Assembly: GCA_021582655.1 (NCBI GenBank)
Contig: CP091135.1
Span: 433,892 to 484,074, forward strand
Length of the DNA stretch: 50,183 nt
Origin: Nitrosomonas sp.
GTDB lineage: Bacteria > Pseudomonadota > Gammaproteobacteria > Burkholderiales > Nitrosomonadaceae
Direction of reading: 5' to 3'
Below the pieces are notes generated by a model that did no database searches, was not told the origin of the DNA, and worked only from the letters and a program-made list of their open reading frames with translations. Positions within the stretch are counted from its first letter, which is position 1; every line of letters starts with the position of its first letter. Below are positions 27,886 to 35,999 of the stretch, piece after piece. A program made the translations under genes and the position numbers.

Positions 27886-30084
27886 ATGAGAAATATCAGA
27901 ATCCTAACCATCAACATTCAAGCGCAAGCCTGGCCGGCAGGGCCTCACAGCGATGCCGAATGGCGTGCGCACGCTGTGGTGAAAGCCTTGGACCCGGGCA
28001 ATTTTGCCTTTGATGAGCATCCCGATGTCGTGGTCTTCAACGAAGCGGACAATGAAGATGCCAAAGAGATTTTGGAAACGGGCCTTAAGAATATATACCC
28101 TCATTACATCGTGTCGTTCAACGGCGGCAGCGGTGACTTGAACGACGGCGGACTGGCGATATTCAGCAAATTCGAGTTTCGCGAATTGCCGCCATCGGAC
28201 AATAACTTTTCCAATAACCGCAGCCGGTTTTATCCTTATATCAGCGGTCTTTTTTACCCGATGAGCGCGAGCGATGATGGTCTGGCGGAAAAAGGCGTGG
28301 CCATCGTGCAAATCAGCACCGGCCTGCACTTTGAAGTCGTCACCATCGCCTTGACGCACTTGCAGGCGTTTTACGAGGAAGTCGGCGAACACCACACCAT
28401 CCGCCTGCGGCAATTGAAAGTCATCGAAGGCGCGTTGATCGAACTCATCGGCGCACCGGAAGACAACGCCAATTGGGATAAAGTCATCGTGCTCGGCGAT
28501 TTGAACATTCGCGGCGATACACCGCCCTACTCCACCGATGGCCACGGCGAATGGACCAATGTATTTATCAACAACGGCGGCCCGTACAACAACGCCTCAC
28601 AAGGCATTCCCTTCCGGCAAAACCAGCTGATTTTCACCGGACAACTGATCGACGGCTGGCGCACCTTCATGACGCCGCCGGGCGCTTTCATGGAAGCCGA
28701 TCCGGGTTTAACCAACACCAATCTGAAAGAAGGCGAGCATTTACCGGCGGGATTGAAAGAGCGGCTGGATTACATCTGCTTTCCGAAACAACGCACCGAT
28801 GCGATCGGTGAAACGCCGCGCCGCCTGGTTGCGCAGCACATGCGAATTTTGCCATCCAATTTCTCCGCGCTGGACATGACGTTTGAAAGAATCCAAAGCG
28901 ACCACAAAGGCATTTTGGCGCTAGTGCATTGGCAGTTTCCTTACAACACCCCGAATCAAGCCAAACTGCAGGGGGATTTTTTACATTTTCAGGCACCGGA
29001 CTCACTGGTGAAAGTCCATATCGCCAATGACCTGAAGATACCATCGCCCGGCGTGTTTCAGTGGATTTATATTCAAGAGCCGGGTACCTACACGCTCAAC
29101 CACTCCGCCAATCTGGATGCCGCCTTCTATTTCGAAAACGACATGTCGACCAGAATTGACCCGTTCAATCAAGTCAAATGGGGCGAACTGGGACTCGACA
29201 ACGATTGGCTAAACAACCTGCAACACGAATTCCAATTATCCGAAACGGGCGATCAGGTCGACGTGCACCGGCCGATGTTCATCCGTCTCAAAGCTGCTGA
29301 AAGAGACGATCAATTCACCGGCAACATCGCTTTCTCCTTTATCAAACACACCGGTGAAAACCGATTTCTGGCCATCGGCTTATTGCCGAACGACATCCCC
29401 AAGGATCCGCGACTACCGATCGGCCAGAAAAACGGTAAAAATGACGAGTGCTGGTTCCGCGCGCCGCTCGCCGAACAACTGCTAAGCGGCAACTCTTACC
29501 GGGTACAGTTCTACATCAAGAACGACTTCAAGCGGAAAATCCGGCTCAGTCTGTTCGAAGGCATTTCCGCTCCGGCGCCTTTCGAGCAAGCATCCAATGA
29601 GGATCGGCTCACATTGATCGACTATGATCGTGCCGCCGCAATCAAGGATGTTTATATTTTGCTTGAACGCGGCCGGATCACGGATTATGAATTCCTGGCG
29701 GGCTATCGATACAGCATTTCCTATCTGAATCACCTGGAAATCTACAGCATCGACGATCAGAGCGGTCTGGGCGCCGATGAAATTCATCTCACCATGACCG
29801 CCGACGATATGGCCACCAATTTCCTCGATTTCACCGACGAAGACTTCGACGACGATGAACGGCGGATGCTCAACTCCTATTACCCTCAAAATGTTGCATT
29901 TGAGAACCGGTTAAACGTCACCGTGTTCGAACTGGACAGCGGAGCAGACGATGACGGACCTTTTACCGGCACGATCCCGGCCTTGGCGAAAGGTGAAAGC
30001 AAGCGGGAATCGTCAATCATCATCGAAGCGGACGGCGCACAATATCAGCTCATCTATAAGCTGAGCCGCTACCCGAATCGGTAA
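27886..30084 (+). CDS. Endonuclease/exonuclease/phosphatase-fold protein with C-terminal beta domains
   Basis: A 732-residue protein. The N-terminal half (about 1-350) has the EEP (DNase I/sphingomyelinase-like) fold: RILTINIQAQAW at the start, catalytic Glu in VVFNEAD near residue 52, VLGDLNIRGDTPP near 205, and the terminal SDHKGILALVHW near 340. The C-terminal half looks all-beta. Its last section, LEIYSIDDQSGLGADEIHL followed by an acidic loop (FTDEDFDDDERR) and LNVTVFELDSGADDDGPFTG, resembles Ca-binding C2-like modules (inference). No signal peptide is present. AGGGGA nine bases before ATG 27886 decides the start over a TTG at 27877. Substrate could be nucleic acid or a phospholipid. A strong inverted repeat follows the stop. 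Confidence 0.78.
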   Translation: MRNIRILTINIQAQAWPAGPHSDAEWRAHAVVKALDPGNFAFDEHPDVVVFNEADNEDAKEILETGLKNIYPHYIVSFNGGSGDLNDGGLAIFSKFEFRELPPSDNNFSNNRSRFYPYISGLFYPMSASDDGLAEKGVAIVQISTGLHFEVVTIALTHLQAFYEEVGEHHTIRLRQLKVIEGALIELIGAPEDNANWDKVIVLGDLNIRGDTPPYSTDGHGEWTNVFINNGGPYNNASQGIPFRQNQLIFTGQLIDGWRTFMTPPGAFMEADPGLTNTNLKEGEHLPAGLKERLDYICFPKQRTDAIGETPRRLVAQHMRILPSNFSALDMTFERIQSDHKGILALVHWQFPYNTPNQAKLQGDFLHFQAPDSLVKVHIANDLKIPSPGVFQWIYIQEPGTYTLNHSANLDAAFYFENDMSTRIDPFNQVKWGELGLDNDWLNNLQHEFQLSETGDQVDVHRPMFIRLKAAERDDQFTGNIAFSFIKHTGENRFLAIGLLPNDIPKDPRLPIGQKNGKNDECWFRAPLAEQLLSGNSYRVQFYIKNDFKRKIRLSLFEGISAPAPFEQASNEDRLTLIDYDRAAAIKDVYILLERGRITDYEFLAGYRYSISYLNHLEIYSIDDQSGLGADEIHLTMTADDMATNFLDFTDEDFDDDERRMLNSYYPQNVAFENRLNVTVFELDSGADDDGPFTGTIPALAKGESKRESSIIIEADGAQYQLIYKLSRYPNR

Positions 30085-30109
30085 ATCCGGCTCCGTGTTC
30101 AATTCTATT

Positions 30110-30144
30110 ACCGAGACGGCTATCGAACCGACAGCCGTCTCGGT
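30110..30144. terminator. Strong inverted repeat after EEP gene
   Basis: ACCGAGACGGCT at 30110-30121 is perfectly complementary to AGCCGTCTCGGT at 30133-30144, with an 11-base loop. It sits 25 bases after the EEP stop. No T-run follows on either strand, so it may stabilise the mRNA end or act as a weak terminator rather than a classical one. Confidence 0.55.
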
Positions 30145-30234
30145 AAGTGGAAATACCGTCTTTCCGAAACAGAACCCTAGTCCGTTCCCGGGCCTATCCA
30201 CCCCCTCAGGCAAGAAATCAACAACAACAGAAAT

Positions 30235-31494
30235 ATGAGAACGACTCCGCTCTCCCGGCACGATTTGAAATTATTCGGCATGCACGCGGCGAAAGGCCGG
30301 TGGGTGTTTGTAGCGACCGGGTTATTGATCAATATTTGCCTCGGCTCCATCTATGCCTTCAGTGTGTTCCGAAAACCGCTGGAAGGCTTGTGGGGAATCA
30401 CGTCGAGCCAAAGCGGTTATCCGTTCATGGTGTTCCTGGCGGTCTTCGCGATCACAATGCCGCTGGCAGGTAATCTGATCGCGCGATGGGGGCCGAAAAA
30501 GACGGCAGTGCTCGGCGGTTTATTGGTAGGGGCCGGATGGATTGCGGCACGTTTCTCTCCGGATATCATGATGCTGACCATTTTGTACGGCGTCATCGGC
30601 GGTGCCGGGGTTGGCATCGTTTACGGCTGTCCGATTGCGGTGATCGCGAAATGGTTTCCGCAAAAAAGCGGGCTAGCGATTGGTTTAACGATCATGGGAT
30701 TTGGCATATCGGCGCTCGTCACAGCGCCACTCATCAAAACGATGATCGGCAATCCGGATATAGGGATCATGAACACATTCCTCTACTTAGGGGTAGCATT
30801 TGGCGTAATCATCACGCTTCTGGCACAGTTATTGAGTTTTCCCCCAGCCACATGGACACCTGCGGAATCGGAAGCAACCGCCACCGCTGCATTGCCAACG
30901 CTGAACCTCAGTCGGCAAGAAATGCTAAAAACTCCCGGTTTCTACGCGTTATGGGCTACCTACACCATTGGTTGTCTGGCCGGATTAATGGCGATTGGCA
31001 TCGCATCCCCGGTGGGTACGGAAGTAGCCAAGCTGGATGCCGCCACGGCAGCGCTGGCCGTTTCACTTTTTGCGATATTTAATGGCCTGGGACGACCGAT
31101 ATTTGGCACCATTACCGATAAGCTGGGACCGAAACATACCGCGATGCTTTCATTTACGCTGATACTTGCAGCGTCTCTATTGATGTTCTTTTTTGGACAA
31201 GAAAACGCACTACTGTATCTAGTCGCATTCTGCCTATTATGGATGTGCCTGGGCGGATGGCTTGCGCTGGCACCCACTTCAACCGGCATCTTCTTTGGCA
31301 AGCAGTACTATGCGCAGAATTACGGAATGGTGTATACGGCTTATGGTGTCGGCGCCATCCTGGGAACGCTGCTATCCGGCAATATTAAGGATATCACCGG
31401 TAGCTATTTAGGCGCATTTCCCATTGTTGCAGGGTTGGCGGTTCTGGGGATGATCATCGCCGCGATCGGATTGAATCCCGTAAAAGATAAGTAA
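30235..31494 (+). CDS. MFS transporter, OFA (oxalate/formate antiporter-like) family
   Basis: A 419-residue inner-membrane protein with 12 predicted membrane segments. OFA features include GRWVFVATGLLINICLGSIY at the first segment, the loop motif ARWGPKKTAVLGGLL near residue 84, GVGIVYGCPIAVIAKWFP near 130, GFYALWATYTIGCLAGLM near 235 and NGLGRPIFGTITDKLGPKH near 285. Members exchange small carboxylates such as oxalate and formate; several bacterial ones are not characterised. It has no enzyme partner here, so the substrate is open. Degenerate sequence and a broken hipA-like gene lie downstream. Confidence 0.88.
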   Translation: MRTTPLSRHDLKLFGMHAAKGRWVFVATGLLINICLGSIYAFSVFRKPLEGLWGITSSQSGYPFMVFLAVFAITMPLAGNLIARWGPKKTAVLGGLLVGAGWIAARFSPDIMMLTILYGVIGGAGVGIVYGCPIAVIAKWFPQKSGLAIGLTIMGFGISALVTAPLIKTMIGNPDIGIMNTFLYLGVAFGVIITLLAQLLSFPPATWTPAESEATATAALPTLNLSRQEMLKTPGFYALWATYTIGCLAGLMAIGIASPVGTEVAKLDAATAALAVSLFAIFNGLGRPIFGTITDKLGPKHTAMLSFTLILAASLLMFFFGQENALLYLVAFCLLWMCLGGWLALAPTSTGIFFGKQYYAQNYGMVYTAYGVGAILGTLLSGNIKDITGSYLGAFPIVAGLAVLGMIIAAIGLNPVKDK

Positions 31495-31706
31495 AGCGAT
31501 TAAAACGCGCCGATCAAACAACAAGCAGGAACGGGCTACGCCACGCGGACGACAGCCGCAGAAGATTGAATGATCAATGGCGACTTTTCCCGCAACCATC
31601 CAACTTCGCCCGCAGACAACCTTAAGTTGCAATATTTTCTCCGAATGAATCCCAATTTCACCTATGCTATCTATTCATCAATGTATTCATACATCAATTC
31701 GCATTT

Positions 31707-32092
31707 ATGTCACAGTACGCTGAGATTATCCGATTGCGACTATCCGGTGGACCGCTATCTGCACGGCAACTATCTGAAAATCGAAGCGGAGCGCTTTAAT
31801 CGCACCGGCAACCTGGGGCGCCGTGCGCTGTTCTCCCTAGCTGCACTGGACGCCGAGTTTGTCGGGGCGGGAACAGGCGGCTGGCCCGTCATTGCCCGCC
31901 GCCTGGCGTCTGACGGCCATATTCGCCCGGAAGCGGCGAACTGCGCGGATTTCCTGTGGGCTTTTGGCTCCCTGATCGGCAATACCGACATGCATGGCGG
32001 CAACAGAATTCAGCCGCCGATTTATGCCGTGCATCGCCGCGCTGGAACTCCACCTCAAAACAGCCAACGCTAAGATCGAACGACTGGGGTGA
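31707..32092 (+). pseudogene. Decayed HipA-family (YjjJ-type) toxin gene
   Basis: Three pieces of one protein family appear in order but in three reading frames. From the ATG at 31707 the frame reads MSQYAEIIRLRLSGGPLSARQLSE, the N-terminal helix-turn-helix start of HipA/YjjJ proteins. From about 31765 a second frame reads YLKIEAERFNRTGNLGRRAL, SLAALDAEFVGAGTGGWPVI, and WAFGSLIGNTDMHGGN, the kinase core including the catalytic-loop region. From about 32006 a third frame reads FSRRFMPCIAALELHLKTA up to a stop at 32090, like the family C-terminus. An intact relative is over 400 residues, so two internal deletions and frame changes must have occurred. No product is expected. No partner antitoxin gene is visible. 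Confidence 0.75.
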
Positions 32093-32244
32093 ATCCTCAG
32101 ACATGTGTTTCCGATGGTTGCCGGGCGGCTTCTCGGGGATGACATTGCCGCGATTGAATCCCGTCAAGCACCGATAAACCGGCTAAAATGCCATGCTGGA
32201 AAACGTTATCGCATCAAGCAGACACAACCATCGCCGCCCCGCAC

Positions 32245-32991
32245 ATGCCTATCCCCTTTGAATTCTGGTTGCATCACACGATTTTCTACGCACTCTTGTT
32301 TTTCATTCATTATGTGTGCGGATTACTGGTTATCCATCAAAATCTTAAGGTTAACTACACACGAAAAATCAATCACTTCGCGTTTTTCTTTATTCCGACT
32401 CTACTGTCATCCGTCATTGAATACCCCTATAGTGCCGCGACATTCCTCATCGATATCATCTGCGCATTCGCTTTTCTGACATGTTTTATCGCGCCGCTGC
32501 GAAATAAGGTTGGGGTGCTTTCCGTGATGTTCCGCTCGTTCGACAGGCCGGAGGACAGGCCATTCACACTGACCTGGCTTTACACGCAATTCATTGCAAG
32601 TTACTTGGTGCTCATCCCCATACTGATTTACTTCGAAAGCCGTGAGATGCTGCCGCTCGTGATGATCATCATCATTGCCAACGGTATCGGCGATGGGCTT
32701 GCGGAACCCGTCGGCATACGATTTGGCAAGAAAAAATATACCACTTATGCGCTTTTTACCAAGCAACGGTATGTGCGAAGCTATCTCGGCAGCGCATGCG
32801 TGTTTGTAACAACGGTGATTGCAATACTGGCATTCCACCAATACTTCAGTGCTACTCAGCTAGTGGCCGCGCTACTGGTCATGCCGATCCTGATTACGCT
32901 AGCCGAAGCATTTTCCCCCCATACCTGGGATAGCCCGCTCATCTATGCGGCTGGAGGGATTTCATTGATGGGTGTTTTCCATTACTTGTGA
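32245..32991 (+). CDS. Polytopic membrane protein of dolichol/phytol kinase - CDP-DAG synthase-like type
   Basis: An integral membrane protein of about 248 residues with six to eight hydrophobic segments. The motif NGIGDGLAEPVGIRFGKKKY near residue 155 is the cytidylyltransferase/kinase signature shared by SEC59/DGK1/VTE5-type lipid and polyprenol kinases and CdsA-like proteins, so a lipid or isoprenol phosphotransfer role is likely. The N-terminal NYTRKINHFAFFFIP resembles the R-K-x-x-H segment of the same group. The start is uncertain: ATG 32245 (MPIPFEFWLHH) or ATG 32188, neither with a good ribosome-binding site. It lies between the hipA remnant and a toxin-antitoxin pair. Confidence 0.72.
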   Translation: MPIPFEFWLHHTIFYALLFFIHYVCGLLVIHQNLKVNYTRKINHFAFFFIPTLLSSVIEYPYSAATFLIDIICAFAFLTCFIAPLRNKVGVLSVMFRSFDRPEDRPFTLTWLYTQFIASYLVLIPILIYFESREMLPLVMIIIIANGIGDGLAEPVGIRFGKKKYTTYALFTKQRYVRSYLGSACVFVTTVIAILAFHQYFSATQLVAALLVMPILITLAEAFSPHTWDSPLIYAAGGISLMGVFHYL

Positions 32992-33028
32992 TTTTCATGT
33001 GCATGCAAAGTGCGATCTTTTTTTGTTC

Positions 33029-33057
33029 TTGTTGAGGCGAGCCACAAAAAGTATAAT
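33029..33057 (+). promoter_or_regulatory. Promoter of the toxin-antitoxin pair
   Basis: TTGTTG at 33029-33034 and the perfect -10 TATAAT at 33052-33057 are 17 bases apart. The antitoxin ATG is 38 bases downstream of the -10, with GGAG at about 33084-33087 as ribosome-binding site. Phd-type antitoxins usually repress their own promoter; I see no obvious palindrome that must be the operator. Confidence 0.6.
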
Positions 33058-33095
33058 TTCTGACTAACTATTCCTGGTCAACTTGGAGCCAATCG

Positions 33096-33329
33096 ATGAA
33101 AACTTACACCATTTACAACGCCAAAACCCATCTTTCCCAGCTCATCGAGCAAGCTTGCGCGGGTGAAGAAGTTGTGATCGCAAAAGGGAAAAATCCTGTC
33201 GTTAAATTGGTCCCTGTGGATTCAGTGCCGCACAAGCGGCAATTTGGCGTCATGCGCGGCAAAGCTACGGTCACTGAGGCTTTTTTTGAACCGTTGCCGG
33301 ACGAAGAATTGGCGGCTTGGGAGCAATAA
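33096..33329 (+). CDS. Phd/YefM-family antitoxin
   Basis: A 77-residue antitoxin. The N-terminal half has the Phd/YefM DNA-binding fold: TYTIYNAKTHLSQLIEQACAGEEVVIAKGKNPVVKLVPV. The C-terminal part (about 48-77), with RQFGVMRGKATVTEAFFEPLPDEEL, is the flexible segment that wraps the toxin; the FFEPLPDEEL ending is usual for antitoxins of PIN toxins. Its stop codon abuts the toxin start. It most likely neutralises the downstream PIN RNase and represses the operon. Confidence 0.93.
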   Translation: MKTYTIYNAKTHLSQLIEQACAGEEVVIAKGKNPVVKLVPVDSVPHKRQFGVMRGKATVTEAFFEPLPDEELAAWEQ

Positions 33330-33716
33330 TTGAAAGCTTTGATGGATACGCACACCTTGCTGTGGTGGCTGGACGGCGACGAACAGTTATCACTCGTTGC
33401 CCGCCGCTGGATTGAAACGGATGAACACCGTATTCTGATTAGTGCGGCATCCGCTTGGGAAATTGCCACCAAAGTGCGTATCGGTAAATTACCGGGCGCT
33501 CAAGCCGTTGCAGCAAATTTTCATGCGTGTGTGATCAACCAGGGATTTACGCCGCTCGACATCACAGCCGATCACGCTTTACGTGCCGGCAGCTTACCCG
33601 GCCCACACCGCGATCCGTTTGATCGCATGCTGATTGCTCAAGCGCAAGCCTTGAACATACCGCTCATCAGTAACGAGCATCTGTTCGATCACTATGGCAT
33701 CCAACGTATTTGGTAA
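33330..33716 (+). CDS. PIN-domain toxin, VapC family
   Basis: A 128-residue PIN-domain RNase toxin. Acidic active-site residues are visible: Asp6 in LMDTHTLLWWL, Glu46 in SAASAWEIATK, and Asp90/Asp94 in HRDPFDRMLIAQA. VapC toxins cleave specific tRNA or rRNA sites using Mg2+. The start is taken as TTG at 33330, directly after the antitoxin TAA, giving MKALMDTHTLLWW; the ATG at 33342 would lose only four residues. Zero-base spacing indicates translational coupling, which keeps antitoxin in excess. The pair appears intact. Confidence 0.93.
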   Translation: MKALMDTHTLLWWLDGDEQLSLVARRWIETDEHRILISAASAWEIATKVRIGKLPGAQAVAANFHACVINQGFTPLDITADHALRAGSLPGPHRDPFDRMLIAQAQALNIPLISNEHLFDHYGIQRIW

Positions 33717-33917
33717 AAAGTTAAAATTCAGTGAAGCACAACATCTTCTGTGGTTTTTGCGTGATTGTTGAGCGTATTTCCTTTTTGCACGGGGATTTCA
33801 ATAGTATTCAACCTGTCGCGCTGTTACCGCCTCAATACGCCAACTGTTCCAGTGTAATGCCCATGGCAGCGGCTTTTTCCAGTGTTGCTTTGCGCGGGAT
33901 TTCTGATCGCTCATATC

Positions 33918-34403
33918 TCAATCGCAGAATGCCGCTTCGATGGCAGCAATGTCGATTTTCCTCATCGTCATCATTGCATCAAATGCCCGTTTGGCGGCTG
34001 CGCGGTCAGGGCTGGTGAATGCTTTCGTCAGAGCAACCGGCGTAATCTGCCAGGAGATGCCCCACTTGTCCTTGCACCAGCCGCAATCGCTCTCCTGACC
34101 ACCGTTGCCGACGATGGCGTTCCAATAGCGATCCGTTTCACTTTGGTCCTCGGTCGCCACCTGAAACGAAAACGCTTCGTTGTGCGTGAATGCAGGCCCG
34201 CCGTTGAGTCCGAGGCACGGAATGCCCATGACGGTGAACTCGACCGTCAATACATCACCTTCCTTGCCCGACGGATAATCCCCCGGTGCGCGATGCACCG
34301 CGCCTACAGATGAATCGGGAAATGTCTCGGCGTAAAATCGCGCAGCACTCTCGGCGTCGTTGTCATACCACAGGCAGATCGTGTTCTTTGCAATGTTGGT
34401 CAT
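33918..34403 (-). CDS. VOC-superfamily protein (PhnB / 3-demethylubiquinone methyltransferase-like)
   Basis: A 161-residue protein of the vicinal-oxygen-chelate superfamily, of the group annotated as PhnB-like or 3-demethylubiquinone-9 3-methyltransferase. Features are ICLWYDNDAESAARFYAETF near residue 10, VEFTVMGIPCLGLNGGP near 55, the WCKDKWGISWQITPVAL block near 110, and the C-terminal RAFDAMMTMRKIDIAAIEAA. The methyltransferase name is inherited from annotation and is not supported by a SAM site; an unidentified metal-dependent role is more honest. It is a monocistronic minus-strand gene in the accessory region. Confidence 0.85.
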   Translation of the reverse strand: MTNIAKNTICLWYDNDAESAARFYAETFPDSSVGAVHRAPGDYPSGKEGDVLTVEFTVMGIPCLGLNGGPAFTHNEAFSFQVATEDQSETDRYWNAIVGNGGQESDCGWCKDKWGISWQITPVALTKAFTSPDRAAAKRAFDAMMTMRKIDIAAIEAAFCD

Positions 34404-34565
34404 GTCTTATTTCCTTTGAGTTGTGAGGTTACACGGTTACGCACGGTTTCAGCTTTATAGGAAGAATGCCCGAAGGGGGATCCGCCAAATCATGCGGGCG
34501 GAACGTTTTCAGCTTCCGCCTTACGCGAGTTATACCCGTTTTAACTTCCCAGGACCCTAAACTTA

Positions 34566-35630
34566 TTATTCAATGCGTTTCACAAGGTCTTTTATATTTG
34601 GCACTTGCTTATCTAGTTGGCTCTGATTAACAGTCACCGTTTTTCCAGCAACCACTTTTTGCCCAGCAGTAAGAATGCCTATTGGGATTCCTAGTGCTCC
34701 TGAAACAACTGAGGCTGTATTTGCATCATTAACTTCAAATTGAAACATGTTTTTAAACGTTTTTTTGTTATTTGGCTTAGGAGTTCCACTAGGATGCATA
34801 CAAAAAGGCGTGTCACTGGATTGCCACTCAGAATAAATTTCATCACTTATTTCATCAACAACTGTTTTAAATGCAGAAGCTGATGAATTATTCATTTGCG
34901 TTAGCCTATTGCCAATATACATATAAATTTCTGGTAAAGACATGCGATGACTATTTGTTTCAATATAAAAATCCGATTGTCTATCACCTAATTGTCGCCT
35001 CTTACCATATACTAACGATAACACCGCTTTAACAGCTCTCTTTGATGAACCATCGGCAGAAAATGGAATTAACAATCTATCCGCAGCTGTTAACGCCAAT
35101 TCCGTATAAACAGAAAAGCTGGGATTGCAATCTATAAAGACACAAGTATCTGTATCTTTCCATGAATATTTAATATCTGAAATTAAATCTTTAATCCACA
35201 AGTGCACTATTCGCCACGCATCGTCAGGACCTCTATTTTTATCTGTTGCACTCGATACACGTGATGATTGAAGCTCTAACTTTTCATCTCCCACAACTAG
35301 ATATACATTAGAGGGCACTTTATCGTTATATTTGTAAACCTGTGTTATGTAATCTGCACCAGATTTGGTTGGAACATAAGGACTACGAATTCTATCGTCA
35401 ATATACCCCGAGATAGTTAATCTTGGTTGTTTCCCATGAATGTCATTTAAATGTTGTTCGCCAATATCCATGCCACCAAGCAGCATGGATGATGAGTTAG
35501 CTTGTGGGCATAAATCAACTACTAGCACTTTCTTACCAGGATGTTGATAAGCATATTCAGATGCCAATTGGAAAGTTAAATAACTTTTGCCAACCCCCCC
35601 TTTATTATTCCAAATTGCATATATAGCCAT
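34566..35630 (-). CDS. Orphan ParA/MinD-like P-loop ATPase
   Basis: A 354-residue ATPase of the ParA superfamily. The deviant Walker A is NNKGGVGKSYLTF (Lys10 and Lys15), motif A' is VLVVDLCPQANSS near residue 40, and the Walker B-like CVFIDCNPSFSVYTELALTAADRLLIPFSADG is near 170. The C-terminal 120 residues match nothing I recognise. No parB-like gene, partner or centromere-like array is adjacent, so it is not an ordinary chromosome-partition locus. The gene is markedly more AT-rich than its neighbours, which suggests transfer. GAGG eight bases upstream supports the ATG at 35630. Role unknown; mobile-element maintenance or defence are possibilities only. Confidence 0.85.
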   Translation of the reverse strand: MAIYAIWNNKGGVGKSYLTFQLASEYAYQHPGKKVLVVDLCPQANSSSMLLGGMDIGEQHLNDIHGKQPRLTISGYIDDRIRSPYVPTKSGADYITQVYKYNDKVPSNVYLVVGDEKLELQSSRVSSATDKNRGPDDAWRIVHLWIKDLISDIKYSWKDTDTCVFIDCNPSFSVYTELALTAADRLLIPFSADGSSKRAVKAVLSLVYGKRRQLGDRQSDFYIETNSHRMSLPEIYMYIGNRLTQMNNSSASAFKTVVDEISDEIYSEWQSSDTPFCMHPSGTPKPNNKKTFKNMFQFEVNDANTASVVSGALGIPIGILTAGQKVVAGKTVTVNQSQLDKQVPNIKDLVKRIE

Positions 35631-35999
35631 GTTTAAATCCTCAGACTTTGTTGTGGTTGCATGTATTGTAGCGAATCATGGTCTATTACTGTTAATAGGG
35701 TATTGCGATTGCGTTCTATGAAATCCGTTTTGTTTAATTACAATTAGACATTCGAAATGACGTGATATTTAATCCAGCATCATTCATTCTATTCCCTTAT
35801 TTTTTGGCACTGTCGTCACCTTGAGTTTCATTGTCCGAAGGTATTTAATCCAATCCCCAAAATTTCAAACTTGCGAAGCATGGTCTCCAATTTCAGTTTC
35901 ACACAATTAAAATTAACGCCCACCATACCCCAGCAAACCCCTTGAAAAACGTATAGAATGTGCGCCCTTTCTAGCAACCATCATCCGTAGGTATCCGTT
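35631..35999. other. AT-rich intergenic region between parA-like gene and ABC-F gene
   Basis: 369 bases between divergent genes. The 11-mer TATTTAATCCA occurs twice, at 35766-35776 and 35842-35852, same orientation and 76 bases apart. No ORF or RNA gene is supported. The region must contain promoters for both genes; no strong consensus is visible. Confidence 0.4.

Noticed and set aside
33731-34018. Plus-strand 95-codon frame overlapping the end of the VOC gene
   Set aside because: It overlaps the conserved VOC coding sequence in antisense, and the non-overlapping part has no match or ribosome-binding site.
35810-35830. Sigma-54-like promoter around TTGGCAC
   Set aside because: The -24 part fits, but the GC element expected at -12 is absent at the correct spacing.
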